DNA of 64,000 nt from an uncultured Rhizobium sp. (GCA_945952315.1 CAMFIE010000009.1:62001-126000); one strand, 5' to 3'; shown: positions 46,580 through 57,070, counted from the first letter of the stretch. A program made the numbers and translations. Notes: generated from the sequence alone by a model not told the origin.

Positions 46580-47742
46580 GCCCCGCGCCCGCCAGCCACG
46601 ATGCGCTTGCCGCGACCGTTCTCAATGCCATCCGCAATCCGGTGATCATGGTCGATGAGGCCGGGATCATCCGGTTTGCCAATGGTGAGGCCGAGTCCTT
46701 CTTTGCGGCAAGTGCCGCCTATATGTCCCGCCACCATATCGCGGCCTTCATCCCCTTCGGCAGCCCGCTGCTTCTGCTGCTGGAGCAGGTGCGCGAACGC
46801 CATACGCCGGTGAACGAATATCGGGTCGATCTCAGTTCCCCGCGCATCGGGCAGGAAAAGCTGGTGGATATCTATGCCGCGCCGGTGGCCTCGGAGCCGG
46901 GTTCGGTCGTGGTGGTCATCCAGGAGCGCACCATGGCCGACAAGATGGACCGGCAACTCACCCATCGCGGTGCGGCACGCTCGGTCTCCGGTCTCGCCTC
47001 GATGCTCGCGCATGAAATCAAGAACCCGCTGTCCGGCATTCGCGGTGCGGCCCAGCTTCTGGAAATGTCCGTCGGCAACGAGGACCGGTCGCTGACCCGG
47101 CTGATCTGCGACGAGACGGACCGGATCGTTTCACTGGTCGACCGCATGGAAGTGTTCAGCGACGAACGACCGGTGGATCGCGTTCCCGTCAACATCCATT
47201 CGGTGCTGGAACATGTGAAGGTGCTGGCGCAGGCCGGATTTGCCCGCCATATCCGCATTTCGGAAATCTACGACCCGTCGCTTCCGCCGGTCTATGCCAA
47301 TCGCGACCAGCTCATCCAGGTGTTCCTGAACCTCGTGAAGAACGCGGCTGAATCGATCGGCGCCAAGCCCGGCGGTGAAATCCTGCTGACCACGGCCTAC
47401 AAGCCGGGCATTCGTGTTTCCGTGGCGGGCAGCCGGGAGAAGGTGTCTCTGCCGCTGGAATTCTGCGTGCAGGACAACGGCCCGGGCGTGCCTGCCGATA
47501 TCCTGCCGCATCTGTTCGATCCCTTCATCACAACCAAGACCAATGGCTCCGGCCTTGGCCTTGCGCTGGTTGCCAAGATCATCGGCGATCACGGCGGCAT
47601 CGTCGAATGCGACAGCTACCACAATCGCACGATCTTCCGGATTTTCATGCCCATGTCGCGCGGCGGTGCGGCAGCGGAAGACGTGCAGGGCGCAAGCGCC
47701 GAAACCTCTCATGTCAATCGTACTGACGGAGCCTCCCGATGA
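46576..47742 (+). CDS. ntrB: Nitrogen regulation sensor kinase NtrB
   Basis: NtrB is a cytoplasmic histidine kinase/phosphatase acting on NtrC under PII control (388 aa). It has an N-terminal PAS domain, an H-box with the phosphorylated histidine in [11 protein letters not shown], and N, G1 and G2 boxes ([28 protein letters not shown]). It is coupled to dusB upstream and ntrC downstream through ATGA overlaps. Confidence 0.96.
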   Translation: MSPAPASHDALAATVLNAIRNPVIMVDEAGIIRFANGEAESFFAASAAYMSRHHIAAFIPFGSPLLLLLEQVRERHTPVNEYRVDLSSPRIGQEKLVDIYAAPVASEPGSVVVVIQERTMADKMDRQLTHRGAARSVSGLASMLAHEIKNPLSGIRGAAQLLEMSVGNEDRSLTRLICDETDRIVSLVDRMEVFSDERPVDRVPVNIHSVLEHVKVLAQAGFARHIRISEIYDPSLPPVYANRDQLIQVFLNLVKNAAESIGAKPGGEILLTTAYKPGIRVSVAGSREKVSLPLEFCVQDNGPGVPADILPHLFDPFITTKTNGSGLGLALVAKIIGDHGGIVECDSYHNRTIFRIFMPMSRGGAAAEDVQGASAETSHVNRTDGASR

Positions 47743-49193
47743 GCGCCACCATTCTCGTTGCGGATGACGATGCCGCCATCCGCACCGTTCTCAATCAGGC
47801 GCTGAGCCGGGCGGGCTATGATGTGCGCGTGACCTCCAATGCCTCGACGCTCTGGCGCTGGGTGGCGGCAGGCGAGGGCAATCTGGTGGTGACCGATGTG
47901 GTCATGCCGGACGAAAACGCCTTTGACCTTCTGCCACGGATCAAGAAGGCAAGGCCGGAACTGCCCGTCGTGGTGATGAGTGCGCAGAACACCTTCATGA
48001 CCGCCATCAAGGCATCCGAGAAGGGGGCCTATGATTATCTGCCAAAGCCCTTCGATCTGACCGAACTGATCGCCATCATCGGCCGTGCTCTCGCCGAGCC
48101 GAAGAAGATCGCCATCCGTACGGATGACGAGGCGCAGGAAAACATGCCGCTGGTCGGCCGTTCCGCGGCCATGCAGGATATCTACCGCGTGCTCGCCCGC
48201 ATGATGCAGACGGACCTGACGCTGATGATCACAGGCGAGTCCGGTACCGGCAAGGAACTCGTCGCCCGCGCATTGCATGATTATGGCAAGAGGCGGAAAG
48301 GGCCATTCGTCGCCATCAACATGGCAGCCATACCCCGCGATCTGATCGAATCCGAGCTGTTCGGGCATGAGAAGGGCGCCTTTACTGGCGCACAGGCCCG
48401 CTCCAGCGGCCGGTTCGAGCAGGCGGAAGGTGGCACGCTGTTTCTCGATGAAATCGGCGACATGCCGATGGATGCGCAGACCCGTCTTTTGCGCGTTCTC
48501 CAGCAGGGCGAATATATGACGGTCGGCGGGCGAACCCCGATCCGTACCAATGTGCGCATCGTTGCCGCGACCAACAAGGATCTGAAGCAATCGATCCAGC
48601 AGGGCCTGTTCCGCGAAGACCTATATTATCGACTGAATGTGGTGCCGCTGCGCCTGCCGCCGCTTAGGGACCGCACCGAGGATATTCCCGATCTCGTGCG
48701 CCATTTTGCCCAGATGGCGGAGCGGGAAGGGTTGGGTTCCAAACGCTTCGATATCTCGGCGCTGGAAGCCATGAAGGCCTATGACTGGCCGGGCAATGTG
48801 CGCGAGCTGGAAAATCTGGTGCGCCGTCTGGTCGCTCTTTACCCACAGGATGTGATCGGGCGCGAGACGGTTGATGCCGAGCTTCATCCGCCGCAAAGTT
48901 CTGCCCCGCAGGCCGAGCGTGCACCGGAAAAGGAAGGCCAGCTTTCGATCCGCCAGTCCATCGAGCTTGCAGTCGGTCGCTATTTCGCGAGCTTCGGCCA
49001 CGATCTGCCGCCTCCCGGTCTTTATGACCGTGTGCTGGAGGAGGTCGAGCATCCGCTGATCATGGCAGCGCTTGCCGCAACCGGCGGTAACCAGATCCGG
49101 GCGGCAGACCTGCTTGGCCTCAACCGCAATACGCTGCGCAAGAAAATCCGTGATCTCGGCATTTCCGTGTATCGGGATGCGCGGAACGCTTGA
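47739..49193 (+). CDS. ntrC: Nitrogen regulator NtrC, sigma-54 activator
   Basis: NtrC activates sigma-54 promoters of nitrogen-assimilation genes (484 aa). The receiver domain has its phospho-aspartate in VTDVVMPD. The AAA+ domain shows Walker A GESGTGKE and the sigma-54-contacting GAFTGA loop intact, with Walker B GTLFLDE. A Fis-type helix-turn-helix ends the protein ([16 protein letters not shown]). Confidence 0.97.
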   Translation: MSATILVADDDAAIRTVLNQALSRAGYDVRVTSNASTLWRWVAAGEGNLVVTDVVMPDENAFDLLPRIKKARPELPVVVMSAQNTFMTAIKASEKGAYDYLPKPFDLTELIAIIGRALAEPKKIAIRTDDEAQENMPLVGRSAAMQDIYRVLARMMQTDLTLMITGESGTGKELVARALHDYGKRRKGPFVAINMAAIPRDLIESELFGHEKGAFTGAQARSSGRFEQAEGGTLFLDEIGDMPMDAQTRLLRVLQQGEYMTVGGRTPIRTNVRIVAATNKDLKQSIQQGLFREDLYYRLNVVPLRLPPLRDRTEDIPDLVRHFAQMAEREGLGSKRFDISALEAMKAYDWPGNVRELENLVRRLVALYPQDVIGRETVDAELHPPQSSAPQAERAPEKEGQLSIRQSIELAVGRYFASFGHDLPPPGLYDRVLEEVEHPLIMAALAATGGNQIRAADLLGLNRNTLRKKIRDLGISVYRDARNA

Positions 49194-49347
49194 CATTGGC
49201 ACAACCAGCGTTGCATTTTCGCCACATTAAGTTGCTTGAAAGACACGGTTCGATCAGGCCAAGACTGAGCGACTGCCTTCGGTTTGCGTGCCTTGGCTTT
49301 TGGTTCGCGACTTCAGCGACGGGAAGACCGCATGAGCGGTTGGGGGA

Positions 49348-51612
49348 ATGAGCATGTTGACGCCATTGGTAGAGGACGAGGCAGCGGGCGCAGGCCAGGA
49401 TCGCCGTGCTCGTTTCGCCATGCCGGGCCTCGGGCTGGCGGGCGGCGCGCTGCTTTGCGCCGTGCTCACGCTTTTCCTGCTGCTGGGGCTAACTCCGCTC
49501 GCGCCCGATCCGCCGGTGGTCATTGCCTCCGTGGTTTTGAACGCGCTTTTCATCATCGGCCTGATTTTCCTGATTGTCCGGGAAATCGGACGGCTGTGGA
49601 AAGCGCGGCAGAAGGGCAGGGCGGCGGCCCGCCTGCATGTGCGCATCGTTGTGCTGTTCTCGATTGTGGCGATTACGCCTGCCATTCTGGTGGCGATTTT
49701 CGCCTCGCTGACACTGAATGTCGGCCTTGACCGCTGGTTCTCGATCCGCACCCAGTCGATCGTGTCCAATTCCATGAATGTGGCACGTGCCTATGTGATG
49801 GAAAATGCGGCCTATCTTCAGGGCCAGACGCTTTCCATGGCCAATGACCTCGAGCGCAACCGCGTTCTCTTCAGTCTGGACAGGAACGGCTTTGTAGAGT
49901 TGATGACGCGGCAGGCGCGCGGGCGCGGCATGCTGGGCGCCTTCCTGTTGCGGGAAGATGGCTCGGTGATCGTGCAGGCCAATATCAAGACGGAAAATCC
50001 GCTGCCGCCGGTGCCGAAGGATGCGCTTGCCTCCTCGATCAAGGGGCAGCCGACGCTGATACCGCCCGGCGGCACGAACCTCGTCGGCGCGATCATGCAG
50101 CTCAAGGATATCTCCGGCGCCAATCTCTATACGATCCGCGCGGTTGATCCGAAGGTGATGAAGGCGATGCGCGAGGTGGAAGACAATTCCGCCGAATACA
50201 AGAGCATGGAGGCCGGGCGAACCTCGCTGCAGGTCGCCTTCGCCGTGCTCTATCTCGGCTTTGCGCTGATCGTGCTGCTCGCAGCCATCTGGACCGCAAT
50301 TGCGGTTGCTGACCGCATCGTGCGGCCGATCCGTATGCTGATCGGCGCTGCAGACAGTGTGGCGACCGGCAATCTGAATGTGGTCGTTCCGGTGCGTCAG
50401 GCCGATGGCGATGTCGGCAGCCTGTCGCGCACCTTCAACAAGATGATATCCGAAATCCGCAGCCAGCGGGACGAGATTCTCGAGGCCAAGGACGAGGTGG
50501 ATGACCGCCGCCGCTTCATCGAGGCGGTGCTTTCCGGCGTGACCGCAGCCGTGATCGGCGTCGAGGAAGACCGGCGCATCACCATCGTCAATCCGTCCGC
50601 GGAAATCCTTCTCGGCCGCGGTGCCGAGCATCTGATCGGCAAGCGCCTGCCGGATATCGCTCCGGAAGTGGATGCCGTGCTTTCCGAGGCGGCGGGCCGC
50701 GCGCGCGGTGATTTCCGCAAGCAGATTGATCTCGTCCGCTCCGGCAAGGAGCGCACGCTTTCGGTTCAAGTCACGCGCGAAGAAACCCACGACAAATCAG
50801 ACAGCTATGTCATCACGCTCGATGACATCACCGATCTGGTGATCGCCCAGCGCTCTACCGCCTGGGCGGATGTGGCGCGCCGCATTGCCCACGAAATCAA
50901 GAACCCGCTGACGCCGATCCAGCTTTCCGCCGAGCGTATCCGTCGCCGGTTCGGCAAGCTGGTGAGCGAAGCGGATCGCCCGGTATTCGACCAGTGCACG
51001 GATACGATCGTGCGGCAGGTGGGCGATATCGGACGGATGGTGGACGAGTTCTCCGCCTTTGCCCGCATGCCGAAACCGACAAAGCAGGAAACCGATCTGC
51101 GCGATATTCTGCGCGATGCGATGTTCCTGCGCGAGATGGGCACTTCCCACATTCATTTCGAGCGCGAGGTGACGGATGAACCGCAGATGGGCCTGTTCGA
51201 CGGGCGCATGCTCGGACAGGCTTTCGGCAATCTGATCAAGAATGCGGCGGAATCGATTGAATCCGTTGCAGGCGAGGAAGGACGCGGCGAGGGCCGCATT
51301 CTCGCCCGCTCCGGTTATGATGCCGATCACGACCAGTATACGGTCGATATCATCGACAACGGGCGCGGCCTGCCGGTGGAAAATCGCCACCGCATTCTCG
51401 AACCCTATATGACGATGCGCGAAAAGGGCACCGGCCTTGGTCTCGCCATCGTGAAGAAGATCATCGAGGAACATGGCGGACAGCTGGAATTGCATGATGC
51501 GCCTGCGGATTTCGACCATGGCCGGGGGGCCATGATCCGCGTGCTTCTGCCGCGCCGCGAAAACACCTCGGCCCAAGATAACAAGAACAGGGAATATGCA
51601 GATGGCGTCTGA
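49348..51612 (+). CDS. ntrY: Nitrogen regulation sensor kinase NtrY
   Basis: NtrY is a membrane-bound histidine kinase (754 aa). Hydrophobic helices lie in the first 120 residues and around residue 305, bracketing a periplasmic sensor region. A HAMP domain (ADRIVRPIRMLIGAAD), a PAS domain, and an H-box ([15 protein letters not shown]) with a HATPase domain follow. A 154-bp gap after ntrC suggests a separate promoter. It overlaps ntrX by 11 bases. Confidence 0.96.
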   Translation: MSMLTPLVEDEAAGAGQDRRARFAMPGLGLAGGALLCAVLTLFLLLGLTPLAPDPPVVIASVVLNALFIIGLIFLIVREIGRLWKARQKGRAAARLHVRIVVLFSIVAITPAILVAIFASLTLNVGLDRWFSIRTQSIVSNSMNVARAYVMENAAYLQGQTLSMANDLERNRVLFSLDRNGFVELMTRQARGRGMLGAFLLREDGSVIVQANIKTENPLPPVPKDALASSIKGQPTLIPPGGTNLVGAIMQLKDISGANLYTIRAVDPKVMKAMREVEDNSAEYKSMEAGRTSLQVAFAVLYLGFALIVLLAAIWTAIAVADRIVRPIRMLIGAADSVATGNLNVVVPVRQADGDVGSLSRTFNKMISEIRSQRDEILEAKDEVDDRRRFIEAVLSGVTAAVIGVEEDRRITIVNPSAEILLGRGAEHLIGKRLPDIAPEVDAVLSEAAGRARGDFRKQIDLVRSGKERTLSVQVTREETHDKSDSYVITLDDITDLVIAQRSTAWADVARRIAHEIKNPLTPIQLSAERIRRRFGKLVSEADRPVFDQCTDTIVRQVGDIGRMVDEFSAFARMPKPTKQETDLRDILRDAMFLREMGTSHIHFEREVTDEPQMGLFDGRMLGQAFGNLIKNAAESIESVAGEEGRGEGRILARSGYDADHDQYTVDIIDNGRGLPVENRHRILEPYMTMREKGTGLGLAIVKKIIEEHGGQLELHDAPADFDHGRGAMIRVLLPRRENTSAQDNKNREYADGV

Positions 51613-52966
51613 CATTTTGGTCGTTGATGACGAGCAGGACATCCGGGAAATTGTTTCCGGCATTCTGTCCGATGAAGGCCACGAGACCCGCACCGCCCAC
51701 GACAGCGACAGCGCGCTGGCGGCAATTTCCGACCGCGTGCCGCGTCTTGTGTTCCTCGATATCTGGATGCAGGGCTCGAAGCTCGACGGGCTGGCACTGC
51801 TCGATGAAATCAAGGCGCGTCATCCGGATCTGCCGGTGGTGATGATTTCCGGCCATGGCAATATCGAAACCGCCGTCTCGGCCATCCGCCGCGGTGCCTT
51901 CGATTTCATTGAAAAGCCGTTCAAGGCCGATCGGCTGATTCTCGTTGCAGAACGTGCGCTCGAAACCTCCAAGCTTCGCAAGGAAGTAACGGAGCTGAAG
52001 CGCCGCACCGGCGATGCAGCCGAGCTGATCGGCACCTCGGTTGCTGTTTCCCAGCTGCGCCAGACCATTGAAAAAGTCGCGCCCACCAACAGCCGCATCA
52101 TGATTCTTGGACCTTCCGGCTCGGGCAAGGAACTGGTGGCGCGGCTGATCCATCGCAAGTCTTCCCGTGCGGCCGGGCCCTTCGTGGCGCTGAATGCGGC
52201 TGCGATCACACCGGAGCGGATGGAGGTGGCACTGTTCGGCACCGAAGGCGGGCCGGGGCAGGCGCGCAAGATCGGGGCGCTGGAAGAGGCCCATCGCGGC
52301 ATTCTCTATCTCGACGAAGTCGGCGAAATGCCGCGCGAAACCCAGAACAAGATCCTCCGCGTGCTGGTCGATCAGCAATTCGAGCGGGTTGGCGGCAACA
52401 AGCGGGTGAAGGTGGATGTGCGCATCATCTCCTCAACCGCCTATAATCTCGAAAGCAAGATTGCCGAAGGCACCTTCCGGGAAGACCTCTATCACCGGCT
52501 GGCGGTTGTGCCGGTGCGGGTGCCGGCGCTTGCCGAACGTCGGGAAGACATTCCCTTCCTTGTCGACCAGTTCATGCGACAGGTCTCAGAGCAGGCGGGC
52601 ATCCGCAGCCGCCGGATCGGCGATGACGCGATGGCCGTGCTGCAGGCGCATGACTGGCCGGGCAATATCCGCCAGTTGCGCAACAATATCGAGCGGCTGA
52701 TGATCCTTGCCCGCACCGATGGTCCCGATACGCCGATCACCGCCGACATGCTGCCAACCGATCTGGGTGACATGCTGCCCAAGGTTTCCGGCAACAACGA
52801 TTACCACATCATGACGCTGCCGCTGCGGGAGGCGCGCGAAATGTTCGAACGGGATTATCTGGTCGCCCAGATCAACCGCTTCGGCGGCAATATTTCCCGC
52901 ACGGCGGAATTCGTCGGCATGGAGCGTTCGGCGCTCCACCGCAAACTGAAATCGCTGGGCGTCTGA
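51602..52966 (+). CDS. ntrX: Response regulator NtrX
   Basis: NtrX is the partner regulator of NtrY (454 aa). It has a receiver domain with its phospho-aspartate in VFLDIWMQG, an AAA+ domain with Walker A GPSGSGKE and Walker B GILYLDE, and a C-terminal Fis-type helix-turn-helix. The GAFTGA loop that contacts sigma-54 is absent (this stretch reads FGTEGGPGQARKIGALEEA), so it probably does not activate sigma-54 promoters. The ATG at 51602 has a better-spaced AGGGA site than the one at 51596. Confidence 0.95.
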   Translation: MASDILVVDDEQDIREIVSGILSDEGHETRTAHDSDSALAAISDRVPRLVFLDIWMQGSKLDGLALLDEIKARHPDLPVVMISGHGNIETAVSAIRRGAFDFIEKPFKADRLILVAERALETSKLRKEVTELKRRTGDAAELIGTSVAVSQLRQTIEKVAPTNSRIMILGPSGSGKELVARLIHRKSSRAAGPFVALNAAAITPERMEVALFGTEGGPGQARKIGALEEAHRGILYLDEVGEMPRETQNKILRVLVDQQFERVGGNKRVKVDVRIISSTAYNLESKIAEGTFREDLYHRLAVVPVRVPALAERREDIPFLVDQFMRQVSEQAGIRSRRIGDDAMAVLQAHDWPGNIRQLRNNIERLMILARTDGPDTPITADMLPTDLGDMLPKVSGNNDYHIMTLPLREAREMFERDYLVAQINRFGGNISRTAEFVGMERSALHRKLKSLGV

Positions 52967-53008
52967 ACAGGCGCCGCTTCCTCCCATACCACCTTTCGAG
53001 AGGCCCTC

Positions 53009-53872
53009 ATGCCGAGAATCGCTTATGTCAACGGACGTTACCTCCCGCACTCGGAGGCGGCGGTGCATGTGGAGGATCGCGGTTTTCAATTCGCCGATGG
53101 CGTCTATGAAGTCTGCGAGGTGCGCCATGGCTTTATCGTCGATCTTACCCGGCACCTGAACCGGCTTGAGCGCTCGCTCTCGGAACTGCGCATGCCGATG
53201 CCGATGAGCCGTGCCGCATTGACATTGGTTATCCGCGAGGTGCTGCGGCGCAATCATGTCCGAAACGGCCTCTACTACATGCAGGTGACCCGCGGCGCGG
53301 CCCGGCGTGACCATGTGTTTCCCGGTCCCGATACGCCGATGACGGTGGTGATCACCGCAAAAAGCACCGATCCCTCGATCATCGCGAAGAAGAACGAGAA
53401 CGGCATTTCCGCCATCACCGTGCGGGACAATCGCTGGGACCGCGTGGATATCAAGACGGTTGGCCTGCTCCCGAACTGCATGGCCCGACAGCAGGCGAAG
53501 GAGGCAGGGGCTGCCGAAGCGATCTATGTGGATGACGAGGGCAGGGTGAAGGAAGGGGCGGCCACCAATGTGTGGATCGTCGATGAATTCGGCACGCTCG
53601 TTACCCGCCCGGCCGATCACGGCATTTTGCGCGGTATCACCCGCACCACGCTGATGGATGTCGCGGACAAGCTTGGAATTCCCTATCGCGAAGACTATTT
53701 TACCGTGGACGAGATGCTGAAGGCGCGGGAAGTGTTCATCACCGCCGCCACAAGCATCTGTTTCCCGGTGGTGACCATCGACGGGACGACCATCGCCAAC
53801 GGTCACCCCGGAAGCGTGTCCCAGAAAATCAGGGAAGCCTTTTTCGAGATTGCGGAAAAGGTAACGATTTGA
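53009..53872 (+). CDS. dat: D-amino acid aminotransferase (fold-type IV)
   Basis: This 287-aa class IV PLP aminotransferase is of the D-alanine transaminase type, supplying D-amino acids for peptidoglycan. The PLP lysine is in [15 protein letters not shown], and the family motifs [13 protein letters not shown] and [11 protein letters not shown] are present. It lies 42 bases after ntrX and 109 bp before hfq. Branched-chain or aminodeoxychorismate lyase activity cannot be excluded from sequence alone. Confidence 0.9.
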   Translation: MPRIAYVNGRYLPHSEAAVHVEDRGFQFADGVYEVCEVRHGFIVDLTRHLNRLERSLSELRMPMPMSRAALTLVIREVLRRNHVRNGLYYMQVTRGAARRDHVFPGPDTPMTVVITAKSTDPSIIAKKNENGISAITVRDNRWDRVDIKTVGLLPNCMARQQAKEAGAAEAIYVDDEGRVKEGAATNVWIVDEFGTLVTRPADHGILRGITRTTLMDVADKLGIPYREDYFTVDEMLKAREVFITAATSICFPVVTIDGTTIANGHPGSVSQKIREAFFEIAEKVTI

Positions 53873-53981
53873 TAGTCAGGTATGGGTTCAAGGCCTGCGA
53901 GGGGGCAGGTTGCGGCACCAAGGGATGGACTTGAAAGTTACCGGTCTCGCACCGGCAAAAACGAAAGAAAGAATCGGCGCT

Positions 53982-54224
53982 ATGGCGGAACGTTCTCAGA
54001 ACTTGCAGGATCTGTTTCTCAACACAGTCCGCAAGCAGAAGATTTCCTTGACAATTTTCCTTATCAACGGCGTAAAGCTGACCGGCGTTGTCACCTCGTT
54101 TGACAATTTCTGCGTCCTGCTTCGCCGCGATGGCCATTCGCAGCTGGTCTACAAGCATGCGATTTCCACCATCATGCCCGGCCAGCCTATGCAGATGTTC
54201 GAAACCGAGGAATCGGCTTCCTGA
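53982..54224 (+). CDS. hfq: RNA chaperone Hfq
   Basis: Hfq is the hexameric Sm-like RNA chaperone that pairs sRNAs with mRNAs (80 aa). The Sm1 part ([12 protein letters not shown], with [19 protein letters not shown]) and the Sm2 YKHAISTI motif are intact. The start at MAERSQNLQ matches the family; the longer frame was rejected. It is relevant to the CCUCCUCCC sRNA encoded at 30.4 kb. Confidence 0.97.
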   Translation: MAERSQNLQDLFLNTVRKQKISLTIFLINGVKLTGVVTSFDNFCVLLRRDGHSQLVYKHAISTIMPGQPMQMFETEESAS

Positions 54225-54245
54225 TCGAAGCCTGAGACCGGGACG

Positions 54246-54290
54246 AGGGGTGGCGCTGCAACTTTTTTGCAGCGGTAGGCCCCTTTTTTC
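54246..54290 (+). terminator. Terminator after hfq
   Basis: A 7-bp stem gctgcaa/ttgcagc is extended by an outer gggg/cccc pair with internal mismatches, followed by six T. Confidence 0.75.
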
Positions 54291-54425
54291 TGTTTTTCGC
54301 TGCCCGGCATGGCTCTATCACTTGATCTCGGGCGGTGAGCGTCCCAGCTTCCAGCCGATCAACAGCCATATGGGAATACGGACATTACCACCCGCGATAC
54401 AAAGAACGATTCGATCATTCCGGAA

Positions 54426-55778
54426 ATGGAGCGCCACCGGGATGACATGTGCGCCGTGATTGTGGTGCCGGTGCTGAAACAGACCGGCAAGCCGGATCGC
54501 GCCAAGACGTCTGATCTTGCAACGCCCATCCCGACCCGCTCGAACGAGGCGCGGCTGGAAGAGGCGGCGGGTCTTGCACGCGCCATCGATTTGACCATCG
54601 CCGATGGGCAGATTGCAATGATCAACGCGCCGCGCCCGGCAACCCTTCTCGGCAGTGGCAAGATCGAGGAGATCAAGGCAGCGCTCGACGCGCACAATGC
54701 CGGACTGGTGATCGTCGATCATCCGCTGACACCCGTACAGCAGCGCAATCTGGAAAAGGAATGGAACGCCAAGGTCATCGACCGAACCGGCCTTATCCTC
54801 GAAATCTTCGGTCGCCGCGCCTCCACCAAGGAAGGCACGCTTCAGGTGGAGCTTGCCCATCTCAATTATCAGAAGGGCCGGCTGGTTCGAAGCTGGACCC
54901 ACCTGGAGCGCCAGCGCGGCGGTGCAGGCTTCATGGGCGGTCCCGGTGAAACCCAGATCGAGGCCGACCGGCGTCTGCTTCAGGAAAAGATCGTGCGACT
55001 TGAGCGCGAGCTGGAGCAGGTGGTGCGGACCCGCCAGCTCCATCGTGCCAAGCGCCGCAAGGTGCCGCATCCGATTGTGGCTCTGGTAGGTTATACCAAT
55101 GCGGGCAAATCAACCCTGTTCAATCGCATCACCGGCGCGGGCGTGCTGGCGGAAGACATGCTGTTCGCAACGCTTGACCCGACGCTGCGCCGCATGAAGC
55201 TGCCGCATGGCCGCACCGTCATTCTCTCCGATACGGTGGGCTTCATTTCCGATCTGCCGACCCATCTGGTCGCCGCCTTCCGCGCCACGCTGGAAGAGGT
55301 GCTGGAAGCCAATATCGTTCTGCATGTGCGCGACATGTCCGATCCGGACAACGGCGCGCAGGCAGGTGACGTGAACCGCATTCTCGAAGACCTCGGCATC
55401 GATGACAAGGATCGCGCAGAGCGCATCATCGAAGTCTGGAACAAGATCGACCGTCTGGAGCCCGAGGCAGCCGAAGCGCTGACCCAGAAGGCCGCCGCGA
55501 TGAGCAATACACTCGCGGTTTCCGCCGTGACGGGCGAGGGGATCGACGCGCTTCTCGAAGAGGTGCAGACGCGCCTCTCCGGTGTCATGACCGAGACCAC
55601 GGTGATCCTGCCGCCGGAAAAGATGAAGCTGCTGCCATGGATCTACGGCAATGCCATCGTCGACGAGCGCGAGGATCTGGAAGACGGTTCGGTGCGGCTC
55701 GATCTGCGCCTCACCGAAAGCCAGGCGCTGGAGCTCGATGGTCGCCTCGGCATTGTCCGGCCGCAGCCGGAGTGGTGA
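54426..55778 (+). CDS. hflX: GTPase HflX
   Basis: HflX is a ribosome-binding GTPase that rescues or splits stalled ribosomes (450 aa from the first ATG). The HflX domain contains GGPGETQIEADRRLL, and the GTPase has G1 GYTNAGKST, G3 DTVGFI and G4 NKID. The start is uncertain. The frame stays open 87 bases upstream to a stop at 54336, without ATG, GTG or TTG. An in-frame ATT at 54384, eight bases after GGGA, would give an N-terminus reading TTRDTKND. The reported ATG is the first standard codon. Confidence 0.94.
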   Translation: MERHRDDMCAVIVVPVLKQTGKPDRAKTSDLATPIPTRSNEARLEEAAGLARAIDLTIADGQIAMINAPRPATLLGSGKIEEIKAALDAHNAGLVIVDHPLTPVQQRNLEKEWNAKVIDRTGLILEIFGRRASTKEGTLQVELAHLNYQKGRLVRSWTHLERQRGGAGFMGGPGETQIEADRRLLQEKIVRLERELEQVVRTRQLHRAKRRKVPHPIVALVGYTNAGKSTLFNRITGAGVLAEDMLFATLDPTLRRMKLPHGRTVILSDTVGFISDLPTHLVAAFRATLEEVLEANIVLHVRDMSDPDNGAQAGDVNRILEDLGIDDKDRAERIIEVWNKIDRLEPEAAEALTQKAAAMSNTLAVSAVTGEGIDALLEEVQTRLSGVMTETTVILPPEKMKLLPWIYGNAIVDEREDLEDGSVRLDLRLTESQALELDGRLGIVRPQPEW

Positions 55779-55802
55779 ATTTTGAAGGTCTTACAATCTC
55801 CC

Positions 55803-55912
55803 CGCCGTCATGCTCGGGCCTGTCCCGAGCATCTGCCAAGGGTGGGGGGAAAATAGAACAGTAGCGTTCGCCTCTGAGCCAGCAGATCCTCGGCACAAGG
55901 CCGAGGATGACG
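55803..55912. repeat. RIME-like palindromic repeat, copy 1
   Basis: This 110-bp element carries a 9-bp inverted repeat (atgctcggg/cccgagcat) at its left and an 8-bp one (tcctcggc/gccgagga) at its right. Its outer ends are inverted as well (cgtcat/atgacg). It matches the pattern of Rhizobium-specific intergenic mosaic elements. It is 108/110 identical to the copy at 55981-56090. Confidence 0.85.
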
Positions 55913-55980
55913 TCTGTGGCCGGTGTTTCATCTGAAGCCGAAAGCATGGGGTATCAGGCAGCCGCGAGCGCCTCGCTCTC

Positions 55981-56090
55981 CGCCGTCATGCTCGGGCCTG
56001 TCCCGAGCATCTGCCAAGGGTGGGGGGAAAATAGAACGGTAGCGTTAGCCTCTGAGCCAGCAGATCCTCGGCACAAGGCCGAGGATGACG
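55981..56090. repeat. RIME-like palindromic repeat, copy 2
   Basis: This is the second copy in direct orientation, separated by 68 bp from copy 1 and differing at two bases. Together they fill most of the 374-bp gap between the convergent hflX and fpr; no gene is seen there. They may act as bidirectional terminators or mRNA-stabilising structures. Confidence 0.85.
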
Positions 56091-56152
56091 TGGAGCGGGC
56101 GGCTAGAAGATGCTTATCGTTGGACTGTCGGATTTCCTAGCTTTCGCCGCAC

Positions 56153-56965
56153 TCACCCGACGAAGGCGCGTTCGATCACGAATTCCGCGGGCTTGTTGTT
56201 CGCGCCTTCGGTAAGGCCTGCGCGTTCGAGCCGCTCCTTGGTATCCTTCAGCATCGCAGCCGAACCGCAGATCATGCCACGGTCGATTGCCGGATCGAGC
56301 GGCGGCACGCCGAGATCGGCAAACAGCTTGCCATTGTCAATGAGGTCGGTGATGCGGCCCTGGAAGGGATAGTCTTCGCGGGTCACGGTCGCATAGTGCT
56401 TCAGCTTGTCGCCGACGATTTCCGAAAGCAGCTCGTTGGAGCGGATTTCCTCGACCAGATCGAAACCGTATTTCAGCTCCGCCACTTCACGGCAGGTATG
56501 GGTGAGGATTACTTCCTCGAACTTTTCATAGGTCTCCGGATCACGGATCAGGCTGGCGAAGGGCGCTATGCCGGTGCCGGTCGAGAACATGTAGAGGCGC
56601 TTGCCGGGGGTCAGCGCATCGAGCACCAGCGTGCCGGTCGGCTTCTTGCGCATCAGCACCTGATCCCCCGGCTGGATTTTCTGCAGGTGCTGGGTCAGCG
56701 GGCCATCCGGCACCTTGATCGAGAAGAATTCCAGTTCCTCATCCCAGGCGGGGCTGGCAATCGAATAGGCACGGTAGATCGGCTTGCCTTCGACCATCAG
56801 GCCGATCATCGCAAACTCGCCGGAGCGGAAGCGGAAGCCGTCCGGGCGGGTCATGCGGAAGCGGAACAGACGATCCGTATAATGCGTCACGCTCAGCACC
56901 GTTTCGGCATAGACGCCGTCAGGGATCGGGCTCTTGAATTCTTCGGTCTTGGCGGGAGCGTTCAT
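56153..56965 (-). CDS. fpr: Ferredoxin/flavodoxin--NADP+ reductase
   Basis: Fpr is an FAD protein that exchanges electrons between NADPH and ferredoxin or flavodoxin (270 aa). The FAD motif RAYSIASP, the NADP motif STGTGIAPFASLIRD and the C-terminal ERAFVG tail are as in bacterial-type reductases. The start is at MNAPAKTEE; the frame is open upstream but without conserved character. A perfect TTGAT-N4-ATCAA box with a matched -10 lies upstream, so oxygen- or FixK-type control is likely. Confidence 0.93.
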   Translation of the reverse strand: MNAPAKTEEFKSPIPDGVYAETVLSVTHYTDRLFRFRMTRPDGFRFRSGEFAMIGLMVEGKPIYRAYSIASPAWDEELEFFSIKVPDGPLTQHLQKIQPGDQVLMRKKPTGTLVLDALTPGKRLYMFSTGTGIAPFASLIRDPETYEKFEEVILTHTCREVAELKYGFDLVEEIRSNELLSEIVGDKLKHYATVTREDYPFQGRITDLIDNGKLFADLGVPPLDPAIDRGMICGSAAMLKDTKERLERAGLTEGANNKPAEFVIERAFVG

Positions 56966-57070
56966 ATCGCTATCGGTCCTGTCGTCTTCCGGTGCAAGGG
57001 TTCGGAAATATCCGGCTAGCCAGATATTACATGTTGCGCTGCAAATAAAGGTAAACCGTTCCACGCGGCA

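Noticed and set aside
49197-49214. Sigma-54-like promoter (TGGCAC and TTGC) upstream of ntrY
   Set aside because: The two blocks are 8 bases apart instead of 5, so GG and GC are 13 rather than 10 bases apart, which sigma-54 does not tolerate.
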